Made by a program: the position numbers and the translations under genes. The notes beneath the pieces are model-generated. The model saw nothing but the letters and a program-made list of their open reading frames with translations, did no database searches and was not told the DNA's origin. DNA of 62,103 bases, from the NCBI RefSeq assembly GCF_947500325.1, contig NZ_CANMRQ010000020.1, positions 1-62,103 on the forward strand. Direction: 5' to 3'. Shown in pieces: positions 62,019 through 62,103 of this stretch. Source of the DNA: an uncultured Lacinutrix sp. GTDB lineage: Bacteria > Bacteroidota > Bacteroidia > Flavobacteriales > Flavobacteriaceae. Positions within the stretch are counted from its first letter, which is position 1. Each line of letters starts with the position of its first letter.

Positions 62019-62103
62019 TTTCGGTATGTTCGTAAAGGGACATGGTTTACACAAGTTAAAGATTAGGGTTTACACTAAATTAGTTTCTAACCTTGTCGAT
62101 TGT

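Overview
The window looks like the chromosome of a marine-type Flavobacteriaceae (Bacteroidetes). Supporting signs are low GC, the TTTG-N19-TAnnTTTG promoter form, few strong Shine-Dalgarno sequences, the trpEGDCFBA gene order, many SPII-type lipoproteins, MacB/FtsX permease arrays, and proteins with type IX secretion (T9SS) sorting domains. No tRNA, rRNA, CRISPR array or intact insertion sequence was seen.

Layout. 1-1.4 kb: gene remnants, a candidate 34-residue double-glycine peptide with its own terminator, and a lipoprotein. 1.6-3.4 kb: rhlE RNA helicase with two small genes; its start codon lies inside a long hairpin. 3.4-7.1 kb (minus): a divergent erythromycin-esterase-like protein, an AlkD-type repair protein, trmL and a GH8 glycosidase lipoprotein. 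7.1-13.6 kb (minus): a complete trp operon with a consensus promoter, a leader peptide containing three consecutive Trp codons and an attenuator. 13.7-15.7 kb: two thioredoxin-fold and two rhodanese proteins. 15.7-18.4 kb (minus): an NtrC-type regulator and histidine kinase, divergent from an 18.6-35.7 kb operon encoding an HlyD adaptor, two ABC ATPases, five FtsX/MacB permeases, a GIN-domain protein and a TolC-like channel. Paired dyads and a sigma-54-like element lie between the two units.

35.9-60.5 kb is the most interesting part. Two tandem TPR histidine kinases, one NarL/LuxR-type response regulator and a degenerate receiver-like ORF precede two copies of a cassette. Each cassette has a TACGTA-dyad promoter, a giant secreted protein (2671 and 2902 residues) and a 257-residue T9SS protein. 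The giants carry lectin-like, HYR, PKD-like and BspA/DUF285 repeats and end in two calcium-loop motifs arranged like a dockerin. The small partner carries a cohesin-like beta-rich domain and a T9SS anchor. The dockerin-like end and the cohesin-like ectodomain are near-identical between cassettes over about 975 bp, while the flanks have diverged. I infer a surface-display system in which a T9SS-delivered receptor holds a giant adhesin, controlled by the adjacent two-component system.

60.6-62.1 kb (minus): an unknown protein and a lipoprotein, separated by an imperfect dyad of the kind seen in cassette-associated or multicopy elements.

All domain assignments come from reading translations and motifs by eye. 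No database search was possible.
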